NCBI GenBank assembly: GCA_002839805.1 | Contig: PGYT01000003.1 | Location: forward strand, 139,038-203,037 | Direction of reading: 5' to 3' | DNA from: Ignavibacteriae bacterium HGW-Ignavibacteriae-2 | Lineage (GTDB): Bacteria; Bacteroidota; Ignavibacteria; Ignavibacteriales; Melioribacteraceae | Length of the DNA stretch: 64,000 bases | In this document: positions 28,024-38,062 of the stretch, in pieces | Position numbering within the stretch: the stretch's first letter is position 1 | Layout of the letters: each line of letters opens with the position of its first letter | Translations under genes and position numbers: made by a program | Notes under the pieces: generated by a model | Told to the model about the DNA's origin: nothing | The model's database searches: none | Seen by the model: the letters and a program-made list of their open reading frames with translations, nothing else

Positions 28024-29461
28024 TTTTTAACAATTTGTTTCTGTTCGGTTTACCCATTTCATTTTTCGGTATGTGTTTTAACTGAATGAAAAATTTTGGA
28101 ATCTTAAAGGAAGGCAGCGATTTCAATAAATGTTGGCGGATTACATTTTCATTTTCCGGAATATTATTATTATTAGTAGTAAAGACGGCAACAACAACTT
28201 GTCCCCAATCATCATCATCAACACCTAGTACATACACCTCCTTTATAAAATTTAACTTAGCTATCTCTTTTTCTAATTCAATTGGACTAATATTCTCCCC
28301 GCCTGAAATAATTAGGTCTGTTCTTCTCATAAAAACGGTAAGCAATCCATTGCTGTCAATAACTCCGATATCTCCGGTGTAATAATTTTTGTTTTTCTTT
28401 TTCTCTTGTGTTTCCTCTAAGTTTTTAAAGTACTCAGTAAAAAGGGCTGGTGATTCAATAACAATTTCACCCTCCATCCCTTTTGGGGCAGGTTTATTGT
28501 ACTGATCTGAAATGTATATACTATTACCGGGCAGAGCATATCCGGAAGCGTTAATATTCCCCGTAATTAATGATGGTCTATAAGCGCAGACCATGGCGCT
28601 CGTTTCTGTTGAACCGTAAACTTTTATTATTGGATATCCGGCTTTTAATGCACCCTTTATTGTTGACTCACTACTCGAAGCACCGCCAACGTAAACACTT
28701 CTTAATTTGGGATTTGGTTTAATTCCGGATTTTACCAATCTGTTAAGTACAGTAGGCACCAACGAAATAAGAGTGGGATTCAATTTTAATATCCCTTCCA
28801 AAATACCGCCATGGGATGTGTTTTGGGGTAACAATAAAGTTCCACCACACAATAAACTCCGAATTATAATTGAAAAACCGCCGATGTGATTAAACGGTAA
28901 ACTCGCAAGAAAGGTATCGTGCGAACCATAATTATCAAATTTACTGATTGCTGTAAAACTATTATATAAACTGTCGAATGATATTAAAACACCTTTTGGT
29001 ATTGATGTGGTGCCGGATGTAAAAATTATTATAGCGCCGCCGGGTTTGTTTATGTTCCATAAGCTGTTTCCGGAAAAGGATTTTTTATAAGTTAAATCGG
29101 GCGTTATTTTTTTATGATTTACAAAATCAAATTCTGAGGTTTCTTCGGAAATATATACGCGGCAATCTAAAAACAGAACCAATTTTTTTAATTCAGTTTC
29201 CGGAAACTTCGGAGATAATGGGGCAACAATTGCACCTATACGCCATAATGCGAATACGGTTATAATAAATTGAGAATGATGATGTAAAATAACGGGTACA
29301 ATTTCTCCGGATTGGACACCGTTTTGTAAAAAATAAGCAGATAAATAATTTACACGATTATGTAAATCCTCGTAAGAATATGATATGCTTTTATCAACAA
29401 TCGCTTCTTTGTCCGGTGAATGAACATTACGATATTCCAGCCAGTCTGTGTTAGTTAACAT
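27974..29461 (-). CDS. menE: o-Succinylbenzoate-CoA ligase
   Basis: A 495-residue adenylate-forming enzyme that activates o-succinylbenzoate to its CoA ester. IIFTSGTTSIPKGVLIS (about 146-162) is the phosphate-binding loop, VYGSTETSAM the A5 motif, YYTGDIGVID the A7 motif and MRRTDLIISGGENISP the hinge; Lys in MGKPNRNKLLK is the A10 catalytic lysine. It is the last gene of the men operon and starts 5 nt after menC. Its C-terminal codons overlap menI by 50 bp. Confidence 0.93.
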   Translation of the reverse strand: MLTNTDWLEYRNVHSPDKEAIVDKSISYSYEDLHNRVNYLSAYFLQNGVQSGEIVPVILHHHSQFIITVFALWRIGAIVAPLSPKFPETELKKLVLFLDCRVYISEETSEFDFVNHKKITPDLTYKKSFSGNSLWNINKPGGAIIIFTSGTTSIPKGVLISFDSLYNSFTAISKFDNYGSHDTFLASLPFNHIGGFSIIIRSLLCGGTLLLPQNTSHGGILEGILKLNPTLISLVPTVLNRLVKSGIKPNPKLRSVYVGGASSSESTIKGALKAGYPIIKVYGSTETSAMVCAYRPSLITGNINASGYALPGNSIYISDQYNKPAPKGMEGEIVIESPALFTEYFKNLEETQEKKKNKNYYTGDIGVIDSNGLLTVFMRRTDLIISGGENISPIELEKEIAKLNFIKEVYVLGVDDDDWGQVVVAVFTTNNNNIPENENVIRQHLLKSLPSFKIPKFFIQLKHIPKNEMGKPNRNKLLKIILQDVRLNTSQDREE

Positions 29462-29466
29462 TAAAA

Positions 29467-30504
29467 TTATTCAAATAATTGATCGATACTGTGTGGATAT
29501 GGATAAAGTTTTCCATTATAAGCGATTGTTCCTTCGGAAATAATAGCCTCCTGCTCAAGCAAGTTCTGCTCCATTTTTACATTTATTGAAAGACCGTGGG
29601 CATAATTATGTTTTGTTTTTGCAGCGAGATAAAACAATGCGTTTTTCCCAATCGGGCTTTCGAACATTGAAGAGACAATAACACTTTTACCATTTTTATT
29701 CGCTAGTTCTATTATTTTAAGGGAATCGTTAAACCCAATATTCATAGGTTTTATTACTATATAATCAATCAAACCCGAGTTAATGGCAAACTCCGCATCT
29801 GATAAAGAAGATATTGATTCATCCGGAGCTAAAGGCGTTTCAACTTTTTCTGCAACTGATAATAATTCATTTAATCCATTAACAGGTTGTTCGATGTATT
29901 GAATTTCCAATGGATTTAGCATTCTGATGTTGTTTATAGCGGTTTTAATATTCCAGGCACCGTTTACATCCACTCTTAATAAGATATCCTTAAACTTACC
30001 GCGAATTTTTTTTATTAAGGATAAATCCTCTGTAAAAGATCTTTCCCCAATTTTCAGTTTTATAGTTTTGTATCCATTTTCTACAGCATTTTCTACTGAT
30101 GCTAATACTTCATTATCAGACCGAAGCCCAATTAAGAAATTAAGAGGAATATAGTTTAATAAAATTGAATTGTATTCTGCGGGTGTATTTAATGAATAAA
30201 TTGCTTGTTCGAAACCAAAATTTAGAGAAGCATAATTGTTCGTGAATCGTAATAAATTTGTATCATCAATATATTCATCAAACTTTAAACGGGCTTCAAT
30301 TCTTTGAACAATTTCAATAATCTCTTTTATATTTTCTCTGCTGAAATTAGGGAGGGGAGACGCTTCCCCGTAACCATATCTGCCTTCATTATTTTTTAGA
30401 CGAACTATAATACCGCTCTTATCTGTAATCAGTAATTTGCTGGTTTTAATGGGAGCAGGTAAATGAGCTTTGTAAATAAAATATTTCAGCTCAATTATAT
30501 TCAC
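29467..30504 (-). CDS. menC: o-Succinylbenzoate synthase
   Basis: A 345-residue enolase-superfamily enzyme that dehydrates SHCHC to o-succinylbenzoate. The barrel motifs are present: KLKIGE holds the catalytic Lys pair, RVDVNGAW the first metal ligand, IEQPV the second and APDESI the third, with the last Lys in IVIKPMNIGG-like IVIKPMNIGF. The start overlaps the menA stop by 4 nt (ATGA), indicating translational coupling. Confidence 0.92.
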   Translation of the reverse strand: MNIIELKYFIYKAHLPAPIKTSKLLITDKSGIIVRLKNNEGRYGYGEASPLPNFSRENIKEIIEIVQRIEARLKFDEYIDDTNLLRFTNNYASLNFGFEQAIYSLNTPAEYNSILLNYIPLNFLIGLRSDNEVLASVENAVENGYKTIKLKIGERSFTEDLSLIKKIRGKFKDILLRVDVNGAWNIKTAINNIRMLNPLEIQYIEQPVNGLNELLSVAEKVETPLAPDESISSLSDAEFAINSGLIDYIVIKPMNIGFNDSLKIIELANKNGKSVIVSSMFESPIGKNALFYLAAKTKHNYAHGLSINVKMEQNLLEQEAIISEGTIAYNGKLYPYPHSIDQLFE

Positions 30505-31400
30505 ACCAATATTCCTATCGCGAATAAAATACCATAAATAGCCGATAATTTAGCGGTTAATTCAAGTGTTTTGTTAAGTTCTTTTCCTTCAAATATGTAA
30601 ATCATTCTAATCAATTTTATTGAAAGTGGAATTGTAATTAGGGGTAGAAAAAGTAGATAGCTCTGTTTATATGTGAAGAAGGCTATAAAAGGAACCAGGT
30701 AAGAAAGTATCATAAAACTTACATATTGAAACCGTGTAAAATTACGCCCGAATTTAACCGCAAGAGTATTTTTCCCGGCAAGTCGGTCTTCATCAATATC
30801 CCTATAGTTGTTTATAACAAGAATATTTGTAATTAAGGCACCCACCGGTACTGAAGCCCAAACTACAAATTCGGTAACTGTTAAAGTCTGCACGTAATAG
30901 GTGCCAATAGTTCCCACGAATCCGAAAAACAAAAAGACAAACACATCACCCAAACCATTATAGGCTAGCGGAAATGGACCGGCTGTGTAAGCAAATCCAG
31001 CAATGATTGAAACAATTCCGATAATAAGAGTTATCCAACTGCTTATATAAACAAGATACATTCCTAAAATGAATGCTGAACTAAAAGTGATTGATATGCC
31101 GATTTTCATCTCATTCACACTTATCAAACCGGAAGCTAATACCCTTGTTGGTCCGACTCTGTCTTTTTTATCAGTCCCTGCAATAAAGTCATATAAGTCG
31201 TTAACAAAGTTGGTCCCGATCTGAATAAGAAACGAACAAATCAAAGCAACAGCCACTGCGCCTGCATTAAACTGATTGTCATTATAGGCAAGCGCGCTGC
31301 CAATTGCCACAGGCACAAAAGCAGCAGGCAATGTTTTGGGGCGACTGGCAAGAATCCAACTTTGTAATTTATTAATTTTTTTTGCGGATGATAGTATCAT
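30501..31400 (-). CDS. menA: 1,4-Dihydroxy-2-naphthoate polyprenyltransferase
   Basis: A 299-residue UbiA-type membrane enzyme that attaches the polyprenyl tail to DHNA. Its first Asp-rich motif is NFVNDLYDFIAGTDKKDR (about 65-82) and the second is NNYRDIDEDRLAGKNTLAV (about 197-215). Around eight or nine hydrophobic helices are visible. It is translationally coupled to menC. Confidence 0.94.
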   Translation of the reverse strand: MILSSAKKINKLQSWILASRPKTLPAAFVPVAIGSALAYNDNQFNAGAVAVALICSFLIQIGTNFVNDLYDFIAGTDKKDRVGPTRVLASGLISVNEMKIGISITFSSAFILGMYLVYISSWITLIIGIVSIIAGFAYTAGPFPLAYNGLGDVFVFLFFGFVGTIGTYYVQTLTVTEFVVWASVPVGALITNILVINNYRDIDEDRLAGKNTLAVKFGRNFTRFQYVSFMILSYLVPFIAFFTYKQSYLLFLPLITIPLSIKLIRMIYIFEGKELNKTLELTAKLSAIYGILFAIGILV

Positions 31401-31412
31401 TAAACTTTTCCT

Positions 31413-32246
31413 TTACGGCACTCTGGGAAATTTAGAAAAATCGGGTTTACGTTTTTGAACATAAGCGTTTTTACCTTCCTGAGCTTCCTCGGACATATAA
31501 TAAAGCAATGTGGCATTTCCGGCCAATTCCTGTATGCCTTGTTGACCGTCTAGTTCGGCATTAAAGGCGGATTTTAAGAGCCGGATTGCCATTGGACTTT
31601 TTTCTAAAATTTCCCTGGCCCAAGCTACGCCTTCATTTTCTAATTGATCTACAGATACAACTTTATTAACCATTCCCATTTCATAAGCTTCCTGTGCATT
31701 ATACTGCCGGCATAAATACCAAATTTCTCTCGCTCTTTTTTGACCAACCATACGAGCAAGATAACTTGCGCCAAATCCACCATCAAAACTGCCGACCATT
31801 GGTCCAGTTTGACCGAATACGGCATTATCGGCCGCGATTGTTAGATCGCACATCACATGCAGAACATGACCACCGCCAATCGCGTATCCGGCAACTAAAG
31901 CAATAACAGGTTTAGGAATGCTGCGTATCTGTTTCTGTACATCAAGTATGTTCAATCTTGGAACTCCATCACTTCCAATATATCCTTTATCGCCTCGTAT
32001 TTTTTGATCGCCTCCGGAGCAAAAAGCGTATTTACCGTCTTTAGCAGGACCGTTGCCAGTTAATAAAATCACTCCGATTGCTGAATCTTCTCTTGCATCG
32101 ATAAACGCGTCGAACATTTCAAGAACAGTATCCGGACGGAAAGCATTTCTGACTTCCGGTCTGTTAATAGAAATTTTTGCAATACCTTCAAATTTTTCGT
32201 ATAAAATATCTTTATAATCTTTTGCAATTTTCCAATCGTAACTCAT
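31413..32246 (-). CDS. menB: 1,4-Dihydroxy-2-naphthoyl-CoA synthase
   Basis: A 277-residue crotonase-fold enzyme that closes the naphthoquinone ring. [20 protein letters not shown] (about 72-91) and [21 protein letters not shown] (oxyanion hole) are diagnostic, and [22 protein letters not shown] is the MenB-specific stretch. It sits 12 nt before menA in the operon. Confidence 0.96.
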   Translation of the reverse strand: MSYDWKIAKDYKDILYEKFEGIAKISINRPEVRNAFRPDTVLEMFDAFIDAREDSAIGVILLTGNGPAKDGKYAFCSGGDQKIRGDKGYIGSDGVPRLNILDVQKQIRSIPKPVIALVAGYAIGGGHVLHVMCDLTIAADNAVFGQTGPMVGSFDGGFGASYLARMVGQKRAREIWYLCRQYNAQEAYEMGMVNKVVSVDQLENEGVAWAREILEKSPMAIRLLKSAFNAELDGQQGIQELAGNATLLYYMSEEAQEGKNAYVQKRKPDFSKFPRVP

Positions 32247-32272
32247 TTAAATTCCTTCCATTAATTTTATAA

Positions 32273-33106
32273 CTATACTTTAATAGTTTTATCCAAAAAT
32301 AAGTTTACCAAAGATACAAATTCCATAGGTTTTTCGAGATGAGTATTATGTCCGCATGAATCAATTATTTTCGACTCGCTGTTTTTGATTAAGCCGCTCA
32401 TAATTCGGTTTATTTCTGTGTACTTATTATCATATTCTCCTGAGATAAGCAGAACTGGAACTTCAATTTTCGGTAAACGGTTCCAGAAGTTAGGCATGAC
32501 TCCAACACTAAACCCGCGCAAACTATTGCAAAGACCGGTAATATTATTGTTAAGTCGTTTAGTTTTTATCTGGGCAAGCTGATCGGCGGATAAATATTTC
32601 TGCGAATCGAATATCGGCAGATTTGACCAATACTCGTCAAAAAATTCCAGACCTTTCAATTGAATGTTTTCGGCCAAACTTAAATCGTTTCTATAACGGA
32701 GATCTCTTTCGGAACTATTTATTATTCCAGGTGAAGAGCTCTCGAGAATTAGTGCTTTAACATTTTGAGGATACTTCATCGCAAAGCTAATGGCCGCGCG
32801 TCCCCCCATCGAATAACCGCATATTATGGGTTCTGTTATATTGTAAAAATCAAAAATAGATTTCAAATGGTTGGCTATTGCATCGTGCGTATAATAAGAA
32901 ATATCCGAAGGAGAGGATGATTTTCCATGCCCGATAAGATCGATTGCAAAAGGAAGATAGTGTTTATTTATTTGAGGGAAAATCTGCAGCCAATCATCTG
33001 AAGAACCGGCAAATCCATGAATGAACAGAATCGGTTCTTTTACTTTCAGCAGATCGGATGATTGTAATGTTGTAAACAAATTATAATTATCTATTGGAAT
33101 ATTCAT
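32273..33106 (-). CDS. menH: SHCHC synthase, alpha/beta hydrolase
   Basis: A 277-residue alpha/beta hydrolase that eliminates pyruvate from SEPHCHC. IHGFAGSSDDW contains the oxyanion segment, Ser99 in CGYSMGGRAA is the nucleophile and His253 in CGHNTHLEKP completes the triad. The start codon lies inside the last 20 nt of menD. The position between menD and menB supports MenH over a generic hydrolase. Confidence 0.88.
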   Translation of the reverse strand: MNIPIDNYNLFTTLQSSDLLKVKEPILFIHGFAGSSDDWLQIFPQINKHYLPFAIDLIGHGKSSSPSDISYYTHDAIANHLKSIFDFYNITEPIICGYSMGGRAAISFAMKYPQNVKALILESSSPGIINSSERDLRYRNDLSLAENIQLKGLEFFDEYWSNLPIFDSQKYLSADQLAQIKTKRLNNNITGLCNSLRGFSVGVMPNFWNRLPKIEVPVLLISGEYDNKYTEINRIMSGLIKNSESKIIDSCGHNTHLEKPMEFVSLVNLFLDKTIKV

Positions 33107-34871
33107 CTATAATTTCCCGGGTCCCGCTTATAACAGAATCCCAAAATTTTTTACGCAGCGACAAAGAATTTTTAGAACTCGATTTGATCTCCAATACTTT
33201 AAATATGTTAGATGGCTTTAAAAGATTATTACGAAAATGATTCCAACTTTTAATTAAGATATAATTCCCGTTAAAAGCTCTAACAATTTTTCCGAAGTTA
33301 GCCTCCGGATGAACTTTGTAATATTTATTGAAATCAATTTTTTGCTTAACAACGGGAAGCATTTCAAAAATGGAACCGCCGCCGTTATTTACCAAAATTA
33401 TAACCAATGGTATTTTGTATTTATTTAATAACCAAAGTCCGTTAGTGTCGTGCAAAAAGGAGAGGTCACCTATCAATAAAAAGGTTGGTTTTTTGTTCGC
33501 CTCGTATAATCCTGCTGCAGTGGAAATAATCCCGTCAATCCCACTTGTACCCCTATTATGGTAAAGTTGAATCTTTTTATTCATTAAATCACAAAATGAA
33601 TCGACATCTCTTGGAGGAATACTATTGGAAATCATAACATTAGAACCGGCGGGGATAGCAGTAAATAACTCTTTAACAATTCTGCCTTCAAAAGGGAATT
33701 CGGCTTTGCCTATAATCTGATTTTTTAATTTTTGAGCCGAACTTTCCAGAAGGTAAATCATTTTAAGCCATTCCGGGTCAATACAGTTATTAATCTTTCT
33801 TTTTTCACCTTTCAACAATCGCAAAAATTGTTGCGGACTTGATTCAAGCAGGTTAGTAAATGTTAGCGAGGGGTCTTTAATTTCACCAAACTCATTTATT
33901 AAAATCTTTTTTGCTTTCGAATTTTCTAAAAAATAAAGTAGAATATTGGAAGTTGGCGCATTTCCAAACTGAATAATTATTTCCGCATCAAAGAATTTAA
34001 TAAAATCTCTATTTCGCAAAAATGCCGATGAATTTATTATAACATTTTCCCCGTCAATATTACTTAATCTATAACCAGAAAGTCCGTCCGCAAAAATAGG
34101 GGCATCTAATAATTTTGCTATTGAAGCTACACAACTGTGGTAGCTTTGCTCTATAGATTCATGTCCAACATATAAAATAGTTTTTTTACTTTTAGATAAC
34201 TCTTTAATTACTGCGATAATCTTCTTCAACTTTTCGGGTCCAATTGTTTCATTTTTCGGCGAGCGCAAAGGTATTATCTTTTTAATGGAGTTTACCGTTT
34301 TTGAGGCGACATTGTGTGAAGGAATGGACTTCTCTAACGGTTTATCGAACCGGCAATTTAAATGAAATGGTCCTCGATTAGCTTGAAGTGAAACTGAAAA
34401 CGCTTTGTTTAATTGTAAATTGAAATTTTTGAAATAAGTTAAATTCGGTTTGATAATTCCTGTATCAAGAAAATATTTTATATGATTTGCGTAAATGTTT
34501 TTCTGATTGATAGTTTGATTTGAGCCTGTATCGACAAGACGTTCCGGTCGGTCGGCTGTACAAATAATCAGCGGAATATGTTTGTAAAATGCTTCAATAA
34601 TAGCCGGGTACAATTCGGCAACAGCTGATCCCGAAGTAGTTACAATTGCTACGGGTTTTTTTGATGCGGCGGCGATACCTAAAGCATAAAAGGCATTGGA
34701 GCGTTCGTCAATTACTACATGTTTTTTTATTTTGTTAAAATTATGGAAAGCAATTACGAGCGGAGTACTGCGTGAACCAGGCGAAATAACAACATCCCTA
34801 ACCCCGATACCGTAAAGTGAGCGAACTAAGTATTCGGCAAATAATACGTTAAGATTTATAGATTTCTTCAT
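33087..34871 (-). CDS. menD: SEPHCHC synthase
   Basis: A 594-residue thiamine-diphosphate enzyme that joins isochorismate and 2-oxoglutarate, the first committed step to menaquinone. VVISPGSRSTPLVIA (about 27-41) and DERSNAFYALG hold the active-site residues including the conserved Glu; GTSGIDGIISTAAG and the LLIGDLSFLHDTNGL segment form the cofactor site. It overlaps menF by 23 bp and menH by 20 bp, a tight operon arrangement. Confidence 0.95.
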   Translation of the reverse strand: MKKSINLNVLFAEYLVRSLYGIGVRDVVISPGSRSTPLVIAFHNFNKIKKHVVIDERSNAFYALGIAAASKKPVAIVTTSGSAVAELYPAIIEAFYKHIPLIICTADRPERLVDTGSNQTINQKNIYANHIKYFLDTGIIKPNLTYFKNFNLQLNKAFSVSLQANRGPFHLNCRFDKPLEKSIPSHNVASKTVNSIKKIIPLRSPKNETIGPEKLKKIIAVIKELSKSKKTILYVGHESIEQSYHSCVASIAKLLDAPIFADGLSGYRLSNIDGENVIINSSAFLRNRDFIKFFDAEIIIQFGNAPTSNILLYFLENSKAKKILINEFGEIKDPSLTFTNLLESSPQQFLRLLKGEKRKINNCIDPEWLKMIYLLESSAQKLKNQIIGKAEFPFEGRIVKELFTAIPAGSNVMISNSIPPRDVDSFCDLMNKKIQLYHNRGTSGIDGIISTAAGLYEANKKPTFLLIGDLSFLHDTNGLWLLNKYKIPLVIILVNNGGGSIFEMLPVVKQKIDFNKYYKVHPEANFGKIVRAFNGNYILIKSWNHFRNNLLKPSNIFKVLEIKSSSKNSLSLRKKFWDSVISGTREIIDEYSNR

Positions 34872-36252
34872 TCTTGAAGAGCGATAAGATGGGTTTAAGT
34901 TTTAATTCAGCTTCCCTAAATTCTTGTTCTGGATCGGATCCTTCTACAATACCGCATCCTGCCAAAGCATATATTTTATTGCTTTTGGCGAGCGCCGATC
35001 TAATTGCGACGGCAAATTCACCTTCATTCTCAAAATTGAACCAACCGATCATTCCCGCAAACAAACCTCTGGAATGTGTTTCCATTTCCTTAATTGAAAC
35101 AAGTGCATTTGTCCAGGGGACACCACAAATTGCTGGAGTGGGATGAATATCTTTTAAAATAGATAAAATTGATTTATTCCCCTTAAGCTTTGCTTTAATA
35201 GGTGTCCATAAGTGTTGGATGTTGGGTAGTTTCCTAATTATCGGTTGATTGGCAAAAATTATCTCTTCGGAAAATCCTTCAAACGAATGTGAGATAAATT
35301 CCACAACTGCACGCTGCTCGTTAAGGTTTTTTTTACTGCTTAAAAGCTCTTCAGCTAATTTTTCGTCCTCTTCAATATCTTTACCTCTTCTGGCAGAACC
35401 CGCCAACGCGTCCGCTTCAACCCAGCCATTCGAAATTTTCGCGAGTTTTTCGGGAGAAGCTCCAAAAAATGTGGATGAATTTTTGCGGTATAGGAATATA
35501 TAACATTTGGGAAATTCTTTTTCTAATTGTTCGCTTATTTTACTAAAATCTGGTGTACAGCTTAGTTCCAAATCAACCTGTCGTGATAAAACAATTTTAT
35601 GAAATTTTTTATTCTCAATTTGGGATAATGCACTGGTAACATTGTTGATCCATTTGTTTTTCTCGAGAGGATCGTTATAATTAGATTTTATAACCTCGCA
35701 TACTGGCGCGGTATAGTTGACAGGACTCGATTCTAAATATTTTTTTAACTCGTTATCATATAAATTAAAATCTGCATCAGTAATTATTTCCGAATAAAAA
35801 TTGTAAACAACAAAATTTGCACCGTTTGTGTGATACAACAAAAATTTTGGTATAAACCAGTCCGAATCGCTATAATCATTCCACAGCTGGTTTTTATCTC
35901 CAGGCGAAAATTTCATGCCGCCTAAAAATAATGGGATTGAGCCCAAATTAAATTGATCGAAATTATTTTTATGGGAAAGATTTAATTCGCGTATTTTAAC
36001 TGAGGTGTCCTTTACTCGTTCATTGCCATTTTCATTTATAGAAATTAGTGAATCAATACCTAAAAATTTAATTTTTAACTCAGGTGTGGACGTATAAAAA
36101 TATTGTATTAAATTATTCTTTAATTGAGATAGTGGATTTCTTAAATCCAAGTCTTCGTATTGAAAAGCAAAACTAAAAAGAGATTTACTACCTCGATTAT
36201 TAGAGTTGTTTTTCAATAAAAAAGAGTGTTTATTTATTTTATAATCGGTCAA
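34849..36252 (-). CDS. menF: Isochorismate synthase
   Basis: A 467-residue chorismate-utilising enzyme that makes isochorismate and heads the men operon. The C-terminal catalytic half has KIVLSRQVDLEL, FLYRKNSSTFFGASPEKLAKI, DALAGSARRGKDIEEDE, HPTPAICGVP and FAVAIRSAL followed by AGCGIVEGSDPEQEFREAE, all standard. The N-terminal half is divergent, as usual. In a men operon this is MenF and not a siderophore EntC. Confidence 0.94.
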   Translation of the reverse strand: MTDYKINKHSFLLKNNSNNRGSKSLFSFAFQYEDLDLRNPLSQLKNNLIQYFYTSTPELKIKFLGIDSLISINENGNERVKDTSVKIRELNLSHKNNFDQFNLGSIPLFLGGMKFSPGDKNQLWNDYSDSDWFIPKFLLYHTNGANFVVYNFYSEIITDADFNLYDNELKKYLESSPVNYTAPVCEVIKSNYNDPLEKNKWINNVTSALSQIENKKFHKIVLSRQVDLELSCTPDFSKISEQLEKEFPKCYIFLYRKNSSTFFGASPEKLAKISNGWVEADALAGSARRGKDIEEDEKLAEELLSSKKNLNEQRAVVEFISHSFEGFSEEIIFANQPIIRKLPNIQHLWTPIKAKLKGNKSILSILKDIHPTPAICGVPWTNALVSIKEMETHSRGLFAGMIGWFNFENEGEFAVAIRSALAKSNKIYALAGCGIVEGSDPEQEFREAELKLKPILSLFKNEEIYKS

Positions 36253-36751
36253 TTAATTACCAATCCAAATTCTATAATACGTAAAAATACTCAAAGCATT
36301 ATTAAACTAATAGTGTGTTTTTTATAATACTTCGTCTTAATTAAAAATTTGAACATAATCTAAGAAACGTAAAATATATAGACATTGTTTCAAAATTTAT
36401 AAAATAAAGATATATAAATACTATTATCTATTTAATTAAAATGATTATTAAATATTAAAGAAGTATTCTCATGTAAATATCAAAATACATAATATTTTCT
36501 AATCAGATATGAAGGAGGATAAACGCTAATAATTTAAAATAGTAACAAATAGATCAATGTAGATTTAGGCTTCACTTTTTGACGAAAGTGTTCTTTCAAT
36601 TTAATTTATTTTTATTTACATTTAGATCCAAAGTGCTGGGAACACTTTTTCATATCCGATTAAGCAACTTTCCATGCTGGGAATAAGTTGCTTGATTTGT
36701 AGTTAAAATATTTAATTAACTTAACTCTAACTCATATAAGGTGATGGTAAG
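36253..36751. other. 499-bp intergenic region between men operon and marR
   Basis: A very AT-rich divergent promoter region. A Shine-Dalgarno-like GAAGGAGGAT at about 36509 is followed only by a seven-codon reading and no plausible gene. The right half carries three stem-loops (listed separately). It must hold promoters for both menF and the MarR gene, but I cannot define them. Confidence 0.6.
36573..36691 (+). repeat. Three stem-loops upstream of marR, two with identical TGCTGGGAA
   Basis: First: CACTTT / AAAGTG at 36573-36590 with a 6-nt loop. Second: AAAGTG / CACTTT at 36630-36648 with loop CTGGGAA. Third: GCAACTT / AAGTTGC at 36664-36691 with a 14-nt loop. The string TGCTGGGAA occurs in the second (36634-36642) and third (36675-36683), although their stems differ. 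That suggests a protein or RNA binding element, a MarR operator or an RNA structure, more than chance. Confidence 0.5.
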
Positions 36752-37177
36752 ATGGAAAACCAAAAGGACAATATTGTTCTTGATGTTTGGGATAAGCTTA
36801 ATCATGCGTATGATTCTGTTAAAAAAGCTCATTCCAGGCAAATGTACGCCCATAATCTGACAGCTCCACAATTCCATGTACTAGAAGTTCTTATGAAAAC
36901 AGGTCCAATTCCATTGAAAAAAATCAGTGAAGAACTTCTTGTTACCGGAGCAAACATAACTTGCGTAGTTGATAATCTTGAGAAAGAAGATCTCGTAAAA
37001 AGGGTTCCTTCAAAAAAAGATCGCAGGATTATTAACGCGGAACTTACAGACAAGGGTAGAGAAAAAATCGATAATCTTTTTCCTGAATATTCGAATGGAC
37101 TAAGTGAATCGATGAAAGAATTAACAGAAAATGAAAAAAAAGAACTAATCAGATTGCTTGAAAAAGTTAGCGGCTAA
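36752..37177 (+). CDS. MarR family transcriptional regulator
   Basis: A 141-residue winged-helix regulator. LTAPQFHVLEVLMKTGPIPLKKISEELLVTGANITCVVDNLEKEDLVKRVPSKKDRRIINAELTDKG covers the helix-turn-helix and the wing with the typical DRR residues (split here only for description: recognition helix about 70-85, wing about 88-100). Members bind palindromes as dimers and usually repress themselves. The target could be the stem-loop region upstream. Its 3' end overlaps prmA by 4 bp on the other strand. Confidence 0.93.
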   Translation: MENQKDNIVLDVWDKLNHAYDSVKKAHSRQMYAHNLTAPQFHVLEVLMKTGPIPLKKISEELLVTGANITCVVDNLEKEDLVKRVPSKKDRRIINAELTDKGREKIDNLFPEYSNGLSESMKELTENEKKELIRLLEKVSG

Positions 37178-38022
37178 TTTTTAATAAATACTAAAGCTGC
37201 CCAATTATTTAGCTGATATTCTTTGAGGAGAGAGAGACCAAAATTTTCATAATATTTTGTTAATTCTTCATAATCATTTGTATAAAAGCCGGATAGAATC
37301 AACTTTCCGGCTTTTATCATTTTAGCCGAAATTTTATCCCCTAATCCGAGTAATACATTCTTATTTATGTTAGCTATCACAAAATTAAAATCTTCTTCAG
37401 TAACGTTTTCTATCTCCCCTAAAACAACCTCAACTTTTTCATCAACTTTATTTAGAGAAACATTTTCTTTACCGTTAAGCAGGCACCACTCATCGTTATC
37501 AACTGCGTAAACTTTTTTAGCACCTAATTTAACAGCTACAATTGCCAGTATGCCGGTGCCGCTTCCTAAATCCAGAGCTTTAACATCCGGCGATATAAAA
37601 TCTTCAACGGCTTGTACGCATAATCTTGTAGTCTCATGTTCACCGGTACCAAAAGACATTTTGGGATCAATTAATATAACAACATCCTCTGGCTGAGCAA
37701 TGTATTCTCTGAATGTTGGCTTAATAATAATTCGATCTGTCATTCTTATAACATTTACGTTTTTTTCCCAGTATTCATTCCAATTTTGTTGTTCTTCAAT
37801 TCCTTCGGTAATTTCATGCCTTTCCAGTAAATTCTGGGTGACTAACGAATCCAATAATTCAGAAATACTTAAAAGATTCAATCCATTTGACTCTTTCGAA
37901 TATAACTTTATTGAGTTTTCCTCCTCAGTTATGCCATCAATTGCCAGGTTCCACATTAACCCGCTAACTAAATCAATATTGAAAGGAGTAAATGAAATTG
38001 TAAATACTTTATAATTTTCCAT
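37174..38022 (-). CDS. prmA: Ribosomal protein L11 methyltransferase
   Basis: A 282-residue SAM-dependent methyltransferase that trimethylates ribosomal protein L11. FGTGEHETTRLC is the PrmA-specific segment, LDLGSGTGILAIVAVKLGA the SAM-binding motif I, and VIANINKNVLL the N-[IV]-N motif. The N-terminal L11-recognition domain (about 1-95) is present. Length is normal. Confidence 0.93.
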   Translation of the reverse strand: MENYKVFTISFTPFNIDLVSGLMWNLAIDGITEEENSIKLYSKESNGLNLLSISELLDSLVTQNLLERHEITEGIEEQQNWNEYWEKNVNVIRMTDRIIIKPTFREYIAQPEDVVILIDPKMSFGTGEHETTRLCVQAVEDFISPDVKALDLGSGTGILAIVAVKLGAKKVYAVDNDEWCLLNGKENVSLNKVDEKVEVVLGEIENVTEEDFNFVIANINKNVLLGLGDKISAKMIKAGKLILSGFYTNDYEELTKYYENFGLSLLKEYQLNNWAALVFIKN

Positions 38023-38062
38023 TAGGATAAACTCTTTTTAGTAATTAATGAATAGAAATTTC

